DNA of 64,000 nt from an uncultured Eggerthellaceae bacterium (GCA_910588945.1 CAJUSF010000018.1:1-64000); one strand, 5' to 3'; counted from the stretch's first letter, positions 36,165-45,290 are shown. Program-made: numbers and translations. The notes: generated from the sequence alone by a model not told the origin.

Positions 36165-38057
36165 TTGAAGACGCCTGCTGATAGGTCAGCCAAAAAATAC
36201 AGGAAGCATTCATCTGCACCAAAGGTTGAAGATTCTTTGGTCGAGAATATGCTTCCTGTCACCATGAAAGAAGCATCCCGCCGAGGTTGGGACGAGGTTG
36301 ATTTTGTCTATGTTTGCGGAGATGCCTATGTCGACCACCCCACATTCGGCCATGCGATCATAACGCGATTGCTCGAACGTGAGGGTTACAGGGTCGGCAT
36401 CATTGCGCAGCCTGACTGGACCGACGATACATCCATTCAAGTATTCGGTCGCCCGCGTCTGGGTTTTCTTGTCTCTGCTGGCAATATGGACTCGATGGTG
36501 AACCACTATACCGTTGCCAAGAAGCGTCGCCGCAAGGACCTCTATTCTCCCGGATCGAAGATGGGCCTTCGTCCCGACAGGGCGACGATCGTGTATTCCA
36601 ATCTGATCCGGCGCACTTATAAGGACTCGCCGATAATACTCGGTGGAATCGAGGCGAGCCTACGCCGTCTTGCTCACTATGATTATTGGGATGACAAACT
36701 GCGTCGCTCTGTCCTTATCGATTCCGGCGCCGATCTGATCTCATACGGGATGGGGGAGCGCTCCATCGTCGAGATCGCCGACGCGCTCGCATCCGGGCTT
36801 TCGATTAGCGATATCACCTTCATCGACGGCACTGTCTTCAAGGCGAAATCGCTTGAGCATGTCTATGACTATAAGATGCTTCCTGACTGGGATGATATAT
36901 CCGATGCGGGCTCTAAGTCTCCCTCGAAGAGGTCGAAGGAGCTTTTCGCGCTCAGTTTTGCCGAACAGTATCGCAATTCGGATCATATCAGCGCATCGCG
37001 TCTGGTTGAGCGCTACGAACCGAATCTTTTCGTGGTCCAAAATCCTCCGGCTGCTCCTCTTACCACCTCGGAGATGGATGCGGTCTATCGACTTCCTTTC
37101 TGTCGTACGTGGCATCCCATCTATGATGAATACGGAGGGATCCCTGCGCTTGCAGAAGTGAAGTTTTCGCTCACAAGTTCAAGGGGATGTTTTGGTGAAT
37201 GCTCTTTCTGTGCGCTGACGTTTCATCAAGGGCGTGTGGTCTCCTCGAGGAGCAAAGAGTCGATTCTCGATGAGGCGAATAAGCTCATAGGTGATCCCGA
37301 ATTCAAAGGCTATATTCACGATGTTGGCGGCCCGACCGCGAACTTCAGGCATCCCGCCTGCGCAAAGCAGCTCGATGCGGGTGTCTGCGCGAACAAGAGG
37401 TGCCTGTCTCCAAAACCTTGCGGCAACCTTGAGGTCACGCATGAGGACTATATCGACATCTTGCGCTCGCTTCGCGATCTGAAAGGTGTCAAAAAGGTAT
37501 TCATCAGAAGCGGCATCCGGTTCGATTATGCCATCTATGATGATGACGCTACATTTTTGGAGGAGCTCGTGAGGCATCACGTCTCGGGACAGCTAAAGGT
37601 GGCCCCCGAACATGTCTCGGATGAGGTTCTTCGCTATATGGGAAAGCCCTCGCGCGATGTATATGATGAATTCTGCAAGCGTTTCGATGCCCTAAATAAA
37701 AGGTTTGAGAAAAAGCAGTTCCTAGTGCCTTATCTCATGTCATCTCATCCGGGCTCAACGCTCGAGTGCGCGATAGAGCTCGCTGAATTCGTCCGCGATA
37801 TGGGATATAACCCTGAACAGGTCCAAGATTTCTATCCCACGCCGTCCACGATGTCTTCGACCATGTACTACACAGGTCTCGATCCGCTTACAATGGAGAA
37901 GGTCTATGTTCCGCGCTCGCCGCACGAAAAGGCCATCCAGCGCGCTCTCATCCAGTATCGAAACCCCAAGAATCGCTCTCTTGTGAAAAAGGCGCTCAAG
38001 CTAGCGCATCGAGAGGATCTTATAGGTTTTGGGCCGAAGTGCCTTATTCGACCATAG
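36165..38057 (+). CDS. YgiQ-family radical SAM protein
   Basis: 630 aa. The family core is recognised from MLPVTMKEASRRGWDEVD and GDAYVDHPTFGHAI, the cluster motif GCFGECSFCALTFHQGR (CxxxCxxC), and QVQDFYPTPSTMSSTMYYTG. The N-terminal half is a B12-binding-like domain. The family's reaction is unknown. The start is TTG at 36165 after AAGGTGAAG; ATG 36249 would give the usual family start, so the 28 extra residues are uncertain. It follows tig by 21 nt and is probably cotranscribed. Confidence 0.92.
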   Translation: MKTPADRSAKKYRKHSSAPKVEDSLVENMLPVTMKEASRRGWDEVDFVYVCGDAYVDHPTFGHAIITRLLEREGYRVGIIAQPDWTDDTSIQVFGRPRLGFLVSAGNMDSMVNHYTVAKKRRRKDLYSPGSKMGLRPDRATIVYSNLIRRTYKDSPIILGGIEASLRRLAHYDYWDDKLRRSVLIDSGADLISYGMGERSIVEIADALASGLSISDITFIDGTVFKAKSLEHVYDYKMLPDWDDISDAGSKSPSKRSKELFALSFAEQYRNSDHISASRLVERYEPNLFVVQNPPAAPLTTSEMDAVYRLPFCRTWHPIYDEYGGIPALAEVKFSLTSSRGCFGECSFCALTFHQGRVVSSRSKESILDEANKLIGDPEFKGYIHDVGGPTANFRHPACAKQLDAGVCANKRCLSPKPCGNLEVTHEDYIDILRSLRDLKGVKKVFIRSGIRFDYAIYDDDATFLEELVRHHVSGQLKVAPEHVSDEVLRYMGKPSRDVYDEFCKRFDALNKRFEKKQFLVPYLMSSHPGSTLECAIELAEFVRDMGYNPEQVQDFYPTPSTMSSTMYYTGLDPLTMEKVYVPRSPHEKAIQRALIQYRNPKNRSLVKKALKLAHREDLIGFGPKCLIRP

Positions 38058-38123
38058 TTTCTGTCGACCGCTTTGACAGATCGCTTATAGAAGGCGACTA
38101 ATTATTGCCTGAAATAAACTTTT

Positions 38124-38154
38124 TTGCCGTATACGCGCATATTTATGGTATTAT
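38124..38154 (+). promoter_or_regulatory. Promoter of the rplB-spc operon
   Basis: TTGCCG (38124-38129), 19-nt spacer, TATTAT (38149-38154). Spacing is long, but the site lies in an AT-rich stretch upstream of a 220-nt leader. Confidence 0.5.
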
Positions 38155-38161
38155 TTCAATT

Positions 38162-38383
38162 TGCGTCTGCGTGTGTATGGATACACCCGGACGCGTGGTC
38201 AGACGGAGTCGCAGGTAAAGCCTCCCTTTACTTGATCGGCAATCGCCTGACGAAAAGTAGGAAGAGTCTCCTTGGTGTACGGAGAGGCGTGCGAGCAAGG
38301 AAGCTCTAAACATTGGCTTTTCGCAGTGTTTTGCAAACCTCCACTACAGGTGGCTTGCTGTGGAAAGCTTAGGAAGGAAAGAA
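38162..38383 (+). ncRNA. Structured 5' leader of the rplB operon (candidate cis-regulator)
   Basis: About 220 nt non-coding leader with several hairpins: GCGTC...GACGC enclosing GTGTA-TGGA-TACAC (38164-38194), GTAAAG-CCTCC-CTTTAC (38215-38231) and CCAC-TACA-GGTGG near 38345. Its 38177-38198 segment recurs upstream of rpsL. Possibly an autoregulatory r-protein leader; no known family was recognised. A 13-codon frame (ATG 38177 to TAA 38218) rich in Arg lies within it but has no ribosome site. Confidence 0.45.
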
Positions 38384-39214
38384 ATGGGAGTAAAGCAGTA
38401 CAAGCCGACAAGCCCAGGTCGTCGCTTCCAGACGGTTTCTGACTTCGCGGATATCACTACCTCGAAGCCCGAGAAATCGCTTCTGGCGAAGAAGGCCAAC
38501 AAGGCTGGTCGCAACAACAACGGACGCATCACCACGCGTCACAAGGGTGGCGGGGTCAAGCGTCGTTACCGCATCATCGACTTCAAGCGCAACAAGGATG
38601 GCGTACCTGCAAAGGTCGCGACCATCGAGTACGATCCGAACCGTTCGGCTCGTATCGCTCTGCTTCACTATGTCGATGGCGAAAAGCGCTACATAATCCA
38701 TCCGAAGGGCCTGAAGGTTGGCGATACCGTGGTTTCCGGTACCGATGCCGACATCAAACCGGGCAACGCGCTTCCGCTTGAGAACATTCCGGTAGGTACA
38801 CTCGTGCACTGCGTCGAGCTCCAGCCCGGAAAGGGAGCCTCTATGGCTCGCAGCGCTGGCACATCTATCCAGCTCATGGGTAAGGAAGGCAAGTACGCCA
38901 TTCTGCGTATGCCCTCCTCTGAGATGCGCCGCGTTCTCCTGACATGCCGTGCTACCGTCGGAGAGGTCGGAAACGCCGAGCACTCCAACATTAAGATCGG
39001 TAAAGCTGGTCGTAACCGCTGGCGTGGCATTCGCCCGACAGTTCGTGGTACGGTCATGAACCCGGTCGATCACCCACATGGTGGTGGCGAGGGCAAGAAC
39101 AAGACCTCAGGTCGTCATCCTGTTACACCTTGGGGCGTTCCCACTAAGGGACATCGCACCCGTAACAAGAAGAAGGCTTCGAGCCGTCTGATCATTCGTC
39201 GTCGTAAGAAGTAA
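38384..39214 (+). CDS. rplB: 50S ribosomal protein L2
   Basis: 276 aa, peptidyl transferase region protein. Standard start GVKQYKPTSPGRRFQTVSDF; conserved GGGVKRRYRIIDFKRNKDG, and the MNPVDHPHGGGEGK loop with the essential His. ATG 38384 is chosen over one 24 nt upstream because AGGAAGGAAAG precedes it. First gene after the operon break. Confidence 0.97.
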   Translation: MGVKQYKPTSPGRRFQTVSDFADITTSKPEKSLLAKKANKAGRNNNGRITTRHKGGGVKRRYRIIDFKRNKDGVPAKVATIEYDPNRSARIALLHYVDGEKRYIIHPKGLKVGDTVVSGTDADIKPGNALPLENIPVGTLVHCVELQPGKGASMARSAGTSIQLMGKEGKYAILRMPSSEMRRVLLTCRATVGEVGNAEHSNIKIGKAGRNRWRGIRPTVRGTVMNPVDHPHGGGEGKNKTSGRHPVTPWGVPTKGHRTRNKKKASSRLIIRRRKK

Positions 39215-39232
39215 CCGAGCTAGGAGAATAAA

Positions 39233-39505
39233 TTGAGCAGAAGTTTGAAGAAGGGCCCATTCGTGGAGCCGCGCCTTCTCGGTCGAATCCAAAAGATGAA
39301 CGAGGCAGGCGACAAAGAGGTCATCAAGACTTGGTCACGCGCCAGCACGATCTTCCCTGAGATGGTCGGACACACCATCGCAGTTCATGACGGTCGCAAG
39401 CATGTGCCGGTCTACATCACAGAGTCAATGGTCGGCCACAAGCTCGGCGAGTTCGCACCAACGCGTACTTTCCGTGGACATTCCGCCGACAAGGGCAAGA
39501 AGTAA
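39233..39505 (+). CDS. rpsS: 30S ribosomal protein S19
   Basis: 90 aa. SRSLKKGPFVEPRLLGRI start, TWSRASTIFPEMVGHTIAVH and the FAPTRTFRGHSADK end are typical. Initiates at TTG after TAGGAGAATAA. Confidence 0.97.
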   Translation: MSRSLKKGPFVEPRLLGRIQKMNEAGDKEVIKTWSRASTIFPEMVGHTIAVHDGRKHVPVYITESMVGHKLGEFAPTRTFRGHSADKGKK

Positions 39506-39517
39506 GGAGGGATAAGG

Positions 39518-39859
39518 ATGGAAGTAAAAGCAGTTTCCAAGTTCGTTCGCGTCTCTCCACGTAAGGCCCGTGTGGTTGTGGATCTGGTTCGCGGCAAGTC
39601 CGTGGAGCAGGCTCGCGAGATCCTCGCATTTACGAACCGCGCTATCGCTGAGACTGTCGAGAAGACGCTCAATTCGGCTGTTGCTAATGCAGAGCACAAC
39701 AATCAGCTGCGTGCCGAGTCGCTCGTGGTCAAGAAGGCTTTTGTCAACGAAGGCCCGACCCTAAAGCGCATCCGTCCACGCGCTAAGGGCTCAGCATCTC
39801 GTATCAACAAGCGCACCAGCCACATCACAATCGTCGTCGCACCACGAGAGGAGGCATAG
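39518..39859 (+). CDS. rplV: 50S ribosomal protein L22
   Basis: 113 aa. VRVSPRKARVVVDLVRGKSV, SAVANAEHNN and the exit-tunnel hairpin region ending RAKGSASRINKRTSHITIVV. AAGGAGGGAT precedes the ATG. Confidence 0.97.
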   Translation: MEVKAVSKFVRVSPRKARVVVDLVRGKSVEQAREILAFTNRAIAETVEKTLNSAVANAEHNNQLRAESLVVKKAFVNEGPTLKRIRPRAKGSASRINKRTSHITIVVAPREEA

Positions 39860-39864
39860 ACACA

Positions 39865-40575
39865 ATGGGTCAGAAGGTAAGCCCTACAGGATTCCGTCTT
39901 GGCATCACCGAAGATTGGCGCAGCCGCTGGTATGCCGACAAGAATTACGCAGAAACCCTTGAGAACGATATCGCTATCCGTAAGTTTCTGAATAGCTATC
40001 TTTCCAGTGCCGCTGTCTCCAAGGTGGAGATTGAGCGTGCCGGAGACAAGATCAAGGTCATCATCACCACCGCTCGTCCGGGCGTTGTCATCGGCAAGAA
40101 GGGTGCGGAGATTGATTCTCTTCGCAAGAAGCTCGAAAAGATCGCCAACGGCACCGTTTCCGTTGAGGTTATCGAGGTCAAGCGCCCGGAGCTCGATGCA
40201 GAGCTCATCGCGCAGTCTGTTGCCGACCAGCTCGAGGGTCGTGTGGCTTTCCGCCGTGCTATGCGTAAAGCCGTGCAATCCGCTATGAAGTCCGGCGCAA
40301 AGGGTATTCGTATCCAGTGCTCCGGTCGTTTGGGTGGCGCAGAGATGAGCCGCCGCGAGTGGTATCGCGAGGGTCGTGTGCCTCTGCAGACGCTCCGCGC
40401 GAAGGTGGACTACGGTTTCTCTACCGCTAACACTCAGATGGGCGCTATCGGCGTTCAGGTTTGGGTCTATCATGGCGACGTTCTTCCGAACCAGAAGGTT
40501 CCGCAGCCGGCTCTCGAGGGTTCCTCGCGTCCGCAGCGTCGTCGCAATGATCGAGGAGACAGGGGGCGCAACTAA
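39865..40575 (+). CDS. rpsC: 30S ribosomal protein S3
   Basis: 236 aa. MGQKVSPTGFRLGITEDW start and the KH motif PGVVIGKKGAEIDSLRKKL. RREWYREGRVPLQTLRAKVDYG is the C-domain signature at the mRNA entry helicase site. The basic end RPQRRRNDRGDRGRN is normal. Stop overlaps rplP by one base. Confidence 0.97.
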   Translation: MGQKVSPTGFRLGITEDWRSRWYADKNYAETLENDIAIRKFLNSYLSSAAVSKVEIERAGDKIKVIITTARPGVVIGKKGAEIDSLRKKLEKIANGTVSVEVIEVKRPELDAELIAQSVADQLEGRVAFRRAMRKAVQSAMKSGAKGIRIQCSGRLGGAEMSRREWYREGRVPLQTLRAKVDYGFSTANTQMGAIGVQVWVYHGDVLPNQKVPQPALEGSSRPQRRRNDRGDRGRN

Positions 40576-40997
40576 TGCTTATGCCTAAGCGCGTGAAGCA
40601 TCGTAAGGTGCAGCGCGGTTCTATGAAAGGTAAGGCCAAGGGTGGCACTAGGCTCAACCATGGCTCTTACGGTTTGCAGGCTTTGGAGCCTCATTGGATC
40701 ACCAACCGTCAGATCGAGGCTGCCCGTGTTGCTATGACACGTCACATGAAGCGTGGCGGCAAGGTTTGGATCACCATCTTCCCGGACAAGCCGATCACCT
40801 CGAAGCCTGCTGAGACCCGCATGGGTTCCGGTAAAGGTAATCCTGAAGGATGGGTTGCAGTCGTCAAGCCCGGTCGTATTATGTTCGAGATCGACGGTGT
40901 CGATGACGAGACAGCGCGTGAGGCTCTTCGCCTTGCGACCATGAAACTGCCCATCAAGTGCAAGATAGTCACTCGTGAGTCAGAAGGGCAGGAATAA
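40575..40997 (+). CDS. rplP: 50S ribosomal protein L16
   Basis: 140 aa. MLMPKRVKHRKVQRG start, FPDKPITSKPAETRMGSGKG and the GWVAVVKPGRIMFE block near the A-site tRNA path. Overlaps rpsC and rpmC by one base each, implying tight coupling. Confidence 0.97.
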   Translation: MLMPKRVKHRKVQRGSMKGKAKGGTRLNHGSYGLQALEPHWITNRQIEAARVAMTRHMKRGGKVWITIFPDKPITSKPAETRMGSGKGNPEGWVAVVKPGRIMFEIDGVDDETAREALRLATMKLPIKCKIVTRESEGQE

Positions 40998-41191
40998 TGA
41001 AAGCTGCTGAGATCCGTGAATTATCGCTCGAGGATCTGAACGCTAAGCTGAAGGATGCCCGTGCGGAGCTTTTCAACCTCCGTTTCCAGATGGCAACCAG
41101 CCAGCTTGATAACACAGCTCGGGTCAAGCAAGTGAAAAAGGACATCGCACGTATCCTCACCGAGATGCGTGCTCGTGAGTTGAGCGCGTAG
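40997..41191 (+). CDS. rpmC: 50S ribosomal protein L29
   Basis: 64 aa helical hairpin protein at the exit tunnel: KAAEIRELSLEDLNAKLKDA, AELFNLRFQMATSQLDN and the VKKDIARILTEMRARE end. Starts on the last base of the rplP stop. Confidence 0.96.
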   Translation: MKAAEIRELSLEDLNAKLKDARAELFNLRFQMATSQLDNTARVKQVKKDIARILTEMRARELSA

Positions 41192-41206
41192 AGGAGGGGA
41201 ATGTAA

Positions 41207-41467
41207 ATGTCTAATGAGCGTAATCTTCGCAAGGTTCGTCAAGGCGTCGTTGTAAGCGATGTCAATGACAAGACCATCGTCGTTGTGGTTGAGGAGCGCA
41301 AGCCCCATCCTGTGTATGGCAAGATGATCACGACCACCAAGAAGTACCACTGCCATGATGAGAACAACGAAGCCGGTCTCGGCGACACCGTTCAGATCAT
41401 GGAGACACGCCCGCTGTCCAAGATGAAGCGCTGGCGTCTTTATAAGATAGTTGAGAAGGCCAAATAA
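41207..41467 (+). CDS. rpsQ: 30S ribosomal protein S17
   Basis: 86 aa OB-fold protein: RKVRQGVVVSDVNDKTIVVV, RKPHPVYGKMITTTKKYHCH and GDTVQIMETRPLSKMKRW. AGAGGAGGGGAATG ribosome site. Confidence 0.96.
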   Translation: MSNERNLRKVRQGVVVSDVNDKTIVVVVEERKPHPVYGKMITTTKKYHCHDENNEAGLGDTVQIMETRPLSKMKRWRLYKIVEKAK

Positions 41468-41505
41468 CGCTTTTGCGTTAAAGGCGAGAAAGGCAGGAAT
41501 TAGCA

Positions 41506-41874
41506 ATGATTCAGATGCAATCCATGCTCGCAGTGGCCGACAACTCCGGCGCGCGCAAGGTGCAGTGCATCAAAGTCCTCGGCGGCTCGAAGCGCCGTTA
41601 TGCCGGGCTTGGCGATGTCATCATCTGCAGCGTCAAAGAGGCCATGCCTAACGGCAACGTCAAGAAGGGCGAAGTCGTTCGTTGTGTCATCGTTCGCGTG
41701 AAGAAGGAAGTACGCAGAAACGATGGCAGCTACATCAAGTTCGACCAGAATGCTTGTGTGCTGATCAATCAGGACGGCACTCCGCGTGGTACGCGTATCT
41801 TCGGGCCTGTGGCTCGTGAGCTGCGCGACAAGAAGTATATGAAGATCGTGTCTTTGGCACCCGAGACGCTGTAG
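41506..41874 (+). CDS. rplN: 50S ribosomal protein L14
   Basis: 122 aa. MIQMQSMLAVADNSGARKVQ start, GGSKRRYAGLGDVIICSVKE and FGPVARELRDKKYMKIVSLA. Length and start are the family norm; GGCAGGAATT lies upstream. Confidence 0.97.
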   Translation: MIQMQSMLAVADNSGARKVQCIKVLGGSKRRYAGLGDVIICSVKEAMPNGNVKKGEVVRCVIVRVKKEVRRNDGSYIKFDQNACVLINQDGTPRGTRIFGPVARELRDKKYMKIVSLAPETL

Positions 41875-41890
41875 AGGAGGTGCAATATCG

Positions 41891-42235
41891 ATGGCAACTA
41901 ATAAGGCAACAAAGCGCAATAAGCTCAACGTCAAGAAGGGCGATACTGTACGTATCATCACTGGTAAGGATCGCGGCAAAGAAGGCAAGGTCCGTCGCAC
42001 GATTCCTGAGACCGAGCGCGTAGTAGTGGAGAAGCTCAACCTGATGAAGAAAGCCATGCGTCCGACGCAGCAGAATCCTCAGGGCGGTATCTCGACCATG
42101 GAGGCACCTCTGCATGCATCCAACGTGATGCTTGTCTGCCCGAGCTGCAAAGCTGCGACTCGTGTAGGACATCGCATCAACGATGCAGGCAAGAAGGTAA
42201 GGGTATGCAAGAAGTGCGGAAAGGACATCGACTAG
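41891..42235 (+). CDS. rplX: 50S ribosomal protein L24
   Basis: 114 aa. KKGDTVRIITGKDRGKEGKV is the KOW motif, followed by NLMKKAMRPTQQNPQGGI. The C-terminal part keeps two Cys pairs (CPSCKAATR and CKKCGKDID), a probable zinc site present in some but not all bacterial L24. GAGGAGGTG precedes the start. It is followed by an unusually long spacer before rplE. Confidence 0.96.
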   Translation: MATNKATKRNKLNVKKGDTVRIITGKDRGKEGKVRRTIPETERVVVEKLNLMKKAMRPTQQNPQGGISTMEAPLHASNVMLVCPSCKAATRVGHRINDAGKKVRVCKKCGKDID

Positions 42236-42438
42236 GCTTTCCACGGTACCATGTCTTGCAGCTGCGAGCACTCCTTCCTCATTGCGCTAAGGCAATTCGG
42301 TCGTGCTCTCGCAGCAATCCAAGGCACCGTAGAAACCCTACGTTTATCTTGACGCTTTATGACCCCGATCTCGGATAGATCGGGGACGCAGGGTCGGAAA
42401 TCCTGTGTTTAATTCATCGAATGAAAGGAAGACGGAAA
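42236..42438 (+). ncRNA. Structured spacer between rplX and rplE
   Basis: 203 nt without a gene, in a place where spc operons usually have only a few bases. Two strong hairpins: GCTGCGAGCAC (42260-42270) with GTGCTC-TC-GCAGC near 42312, and CCCCGATC-TCGGATA-GATCGGGG near 42363-42385. It could be an internal attenuator, an r-protein binding site or the leader of an internal promoter (TTGACG at about 42349). Confidence 0.4.
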
Positions 42439-42990
42439 ATGGCAGATATGCCTCGTCTGAAGGAAAAGTACAAGACAGAGATCGTCTCTGCTCTCGAGAA
42501 GGAACTCGAGGTTGAGAATATCAACCAAGTGCCGCGTCTTACCAAGATCGTCGTGAACATGGGCGTTGGCGCTGCCGCAGGTGATGCGAAGCTGCTCGAT
42601 CACGCGATCGAGGATATGCGCGTCATCACAGGTCAGCAGCCTGCTGTCACCCGTGCGAAGAAGTCTATTGCAGGCTTTCACGTACGTGAAGGTCAGGCGA
42701 TCGGTTGTAAGGTGACCCTTCGTGGGGATCGCATGTGGGAGTTTCTTGACCGCTTGCTCGCAACCGCTATCCCGCGTGTTCGCGACTTCCGCGGTCTGTC
42801 TACTACGAGCTTTGATGGCCATGGCAACTACTCCATGGGCGTCACCGAGCAGTTGATCTTCCCTGAGGTCGACTATGACAAGATCGATCGCACTCGCGGT
42901 ATGGACATCACGTTTGTTACCACTGCGCGCGACAACAATTCGGCGAAAGCTCTGCTCAAGGCACTGGGCTTCCCGTTCAAGGCTGAATAA
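42439..42990 (+). CDS. rplE: 50S ribosomal protein L5
   Basis: 183 aa 5S rRNA-binding protein: MPRLKEKYKTEIVSALEKEL, KIVVNMGVGAAAGDAK, AKKSIAGFHVREGQAIGCKVTLRG-type core and RGMDITFVTTA. ATG 42439 is chosen over 42421 because AAAGGAAGACGG directly precedes it. Confidence 0.97.
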   Translation: MADMPRLKEKYKTEIVSALEKELEVENINQVPRLTKIVVNMGVGAAAGDAKLLDHAIEDMRVITGQQPAVTRAKKSIAGFHVREGQAIGCKVTLRGDRMWEFLDRLLATAIPRVRDFRGLSTTSFDGHGNYSMGVTEQLIFPEVDYDKIDRTRGMDITFVTTARDNNSAKALLKALGFPFKAE

Positions 42991-43098
42991 TCTCTGTTGG
43001 CGGATGATGCTTCCTAAATAGCTTCATCCGCATTAAAATAACTTGGGCAACAAGCCTGTCTCATGGGGAGCGGGCTTTTAGCAAGAAAGAAGGAATGC
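42991..43098 (+). other. Hairpin-bearing spacer between rplE and rpsN
   Basis: 108 nt with GCGGATGA (43001-43008) pairing TCATCCGC (43025-43032). No coding potential; another long gap inside the spc operon. Confidence 0.45.
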
Positions 43099-43284
43099 AT
43101 GGCTAAGAAATCGATGATCGCCAAGGCCAAGCGTGAGCCGAAGTACTCGACTCGTCAGCACAACCGCTGCTCACGTTGTGGACGTCCGCGCGCGTACTAT
43201 CGCAAGTTCGGCATCTGCCGCATTTGTCTGCGCGAGCTGGCGAACAAAGGCGAGCTTCCCGGCGTGACCAAATCGTCCTGGTAA
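43099..43284 (+). CDS. rpsN: 30S ribosomal protein S14, zinc type
   Basis: 61 aa short S14 with the zinc ribbon CSRCGRPRAYYRKFGICRIC, the C+ form used in Gram-positive bacteria under zinc-replete conditions. MAKKSMIAKAKREPKYSTRQ start after AAGAAAGAAGGAA; an in-frame ATG 36 nt upstream is not supported by a ribosome site. Confidence 0.96.
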   Translation: MAKKSMIAKAKREPKYSTRQHNRCSRCGRPRAYYRKFGICRICLRELANKGELPGVTKSSW

Positions 43285-43402
43285 GGCCATACAGGCGATC
43301 ACGCAGAAAACGGGTTAGCCATACGCGAATAGGCGACAGTGTTAAGGGCATTGTGCGAACCGACGCGTGTGACACCATCACTAACCAAAGGAGAAAGCAA
43401 AC

Positions 43403-43801
43403 ATGACAATGACCGACCCAATTGCAGATATGCTTACGCGCCTGCGTAATGCACAGACTGCAGGGCACGAGACGGTTTCAATGCCAACGAGCAAGAAACT
43501 TGTCGAGATCGCCCGTATCATGGATCAAGAGGGATACATCGCCGGTTATGAGGTCGTAGACGGCTCGCCGCGCGGCACCCTTGAGATCTCTTTGAAGTAT
43601 GGTCCGAAGAAGGAAAAGATCATTCGCGGGATCAAGAGGATTTCAAAGCCCGGCCTTCGCATTTATGCCGGCAAGGACGATCTGCCCCGCGTTCTTGGTG
43701 GACTCGGAACCGCGATCATCTCTACATCGAGCGGCGTTATGACCGACCGCGATGCCCGCAAGAAGGGTATCGGTGGCGAAGTCGTCGCCTATATCTGGTA
43801 A
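43403..43801 (+). CDS. rpsH: 30S ribosomal protein S8
   Basis: 132 aa. MTDPIADMLTRLRNAQ start, RGIKRISKPGLRIYAGKDDLPRV-type core and the ISTSSGVMTDRDARKKGIGG end. Conserved primary 16S binder and, in E. coli, the translational repressor of spc at the rplE start. AAAGGAGAAAGC ribosome site; a 118-nt spacer separates it from rpsN. Confidence 0.97.
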   Translation: MTMTDPIADMLTRLRNAQTAGHETVSMPTSKKLVEIARIMDQEGYIAGYEVVDGSPRGTLEISLKYGPKKEKIIRGIKRISKPGLRIYAGKDDLPRVLGGLGTAIISTSSGVMTDRDARKKGIGGEVVAYIW

Positions 43802-43816
43802 AGGAGGAATGGATCT

Positions 43817-44356
43817 ATGTCACGTATTGGAAAGATGCCTGTCGCCATTCCGTCCGGAGTAGAGGTTAAGATCGACGGCACCACCGTTACCGTTAAGGGC
43901 AAGAAAGGTGAGCTTACGCGCACGTTTCAGCCGACTATGATCATCAAGCAGGAGGGCGAGGAGATCACCATCGCTCCGGCTGATGAAGAGCGTCAGACAA
44001 ATGCATACTGGGGACTCACACGTTCTTTGATCCACAACATGGTCGAAGGTGTGTCCACTGGTTTCGAGAAGAAGCTCGAGCTCGTCGGTGTTGGATATCG
44101 TGCTGCTCTTAAAGGTCGCGATCTGGAACTTCAGCTAGGTTTCTCGCATCCTGTTCTCATCCCGGCTCCAGAAGGCATCACATTCGAGGTTCCTTCTCAG
44201 AACGAGATAACCGTTTCTGGTGCATCCAAGGAGCAGGTCGGACAGGTCGCTGCCGACATCCGCAAGTGGCGCAAGCCAGAGCCCTACAAGGGCAAAGGCA
44301 TCCGCTATGCCGGAGAGTATGTACGTCGCAAGGCTGGCAAGGCCGGCAAGGAATAA
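43817..44356 (+). CDS. rplF: 50S ribosomal protein L6
   Basis: 179 aa of two similar halves: MSRIGKMPVAIPSGVEVKID start, GVSTGFEKKLELVGVGYRA and the RKPEPYKGKGIRYAGEYVRR end. AAAGGAGGAAT precedes it. Confidence 0.97.
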   Translation: MSRIGKMPVAIPSGVEVKIDGTTVTVKGKKGELTRTFQPTMIIKQEGEEITIAPADEERQTNAYWGLTRSLIHNMVEGVSTGFEKKLELVGVGYRAALKGRDLELQLGFSHPVLIPAPEGITFEVPSQNEITVSGASKEQVGQVAADIRKWRKPEPYKGKGIRYAGEYVRRKAGKAGKE

Positions 44357-44380
44357 GCTTGGCTTAGAAGGGAATTTCTC

Positions 44381-44752
44381 ATGCAGAAATCAGTTCTTAA
44401 AAGACAAAAAGGCCTTGCTCGTCGCCATCGTCGTGTCCGTGGCAAGGTTTCGGGTACCGCAAGCCGTCCGCGTCTTTGCATTACCCGTTCTAACAACAAC
44501 ATCTATGCTCAGGTCATAGACGACGTTTCACGCACCACCATCTGCGGTGTGTCAACGCTCGGTCCTGAGTTCAAGAAGACCGGCGCTAAGGGCTCCACTG
44601 TCGAGGGTGCCGCTCAGCTCGGCAACATTGTAGGCAAGATGGCCCAGGAAAAAGGCGTTAGCGAAGTTGTTTTCGACCGTGGTGGCCACCTGTATCATGG
44701 GCGCGTGAAGGCTGTTGCCGATGGCGCTCGTGAGGCTGGACTCAAATTCTAG
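44381..44752 (+). CDS. rplR: 50S ribosomal protein L18
   Basis: 123 aa 5S rRNA-binding protein: RRHRRVRGKVSGTASRPRL, VFRSNNNIYAQVID-type segment and VFDRGGHLYHGRVKAVADGA. Start ATG follows GAAGGGAATT. Confidence 0.96.
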   Translation: MQKSVLKRQKGLARRHRRVRGKVSGTASRPRLCITRSNNNIYAQVIDDVSRTTICGVSTLGPEFKKTGAKGSTVEGAAQLGNIVGKMAQEKGVSEVVFDRGGHLYHGRVKAVADGAREAGLKF

Positions 44753-44765
44753 AAGGGATTCGAAT

Positions 44766-45290
44766 ATGGCTCGTAAACAACAGGAGAAGGCTGTACCGGA
44801 GCTTGAGGAGCGCGTGGTTTCGATCAATCGCGTTTCCAAGACCGTCAAGGGCGGCCGTCGCATGTCCCTCACTGCGCTTGTCGTTGTTGGGGATGGTAAG
44901 GGCAAGGTCGGGCTCGGTCTCGGCAAGTCCCAAGAGGTTCCCAACGCCATCAAGAAGGGCGTTGAGGACGCAAAGAAGAACATGTTCACCGTTGCTCTCA
45001 CTGAAGACGGCTCAGTTCCTCATGAGGTTCTCGGTGAGTATGGCGCAGGCCGTGTGCTCATCAAGCCGGCTGTTCCGGGTACTGGCGTTATGGCTGGCGG
45101 TCCGGTCCGTGCGATCATGGAGCTTGCTGGTGTTAAGAACGTCATCACGAAGTCTCTTGGCACCTCAAATGCCATGAACATCGTGAAGGCTGCTGCTGAG
45201 GGACTTCGCGCTATGGAGAGCCCTGAGCAGGTTGCACAGCGTCGCGGTGTAACCGTTGACCACATCTTCGGTCGAAAGGAGCAGAAGTAA
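44766..45290 (+). CDS. rpsE: 30S ribosomal protein S5
   Basis: 174 aa. LEERVVSINRVSKTVKGGRR and VVVGDGKGKVGLGLGK carry the mRNA-helicase and fidelity loops. VLIKPAVPGTGVMAGGPVRA is also present. ATG 44766 chosen after AGAAGGGATT; the frame extends upstream into rplR. Stop overlaps rpmD by one base. Confidence 0.97.
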   Translation: MARKQQEKAVPELEERVVSINRVSKTVKGGRRMSLTALVVVGDGKGKVGLGLGKSQEVPNAIKKGVEDAKKNMFTVALTEDGSVPHEVLGEYGAGRVLIKPAVPGTGVMAGGPVRAIMELAGVKNVITKSLGTSNAMNIVKAAAEGLRAMESPEQVAQRRGVTVDHIFGRKEQK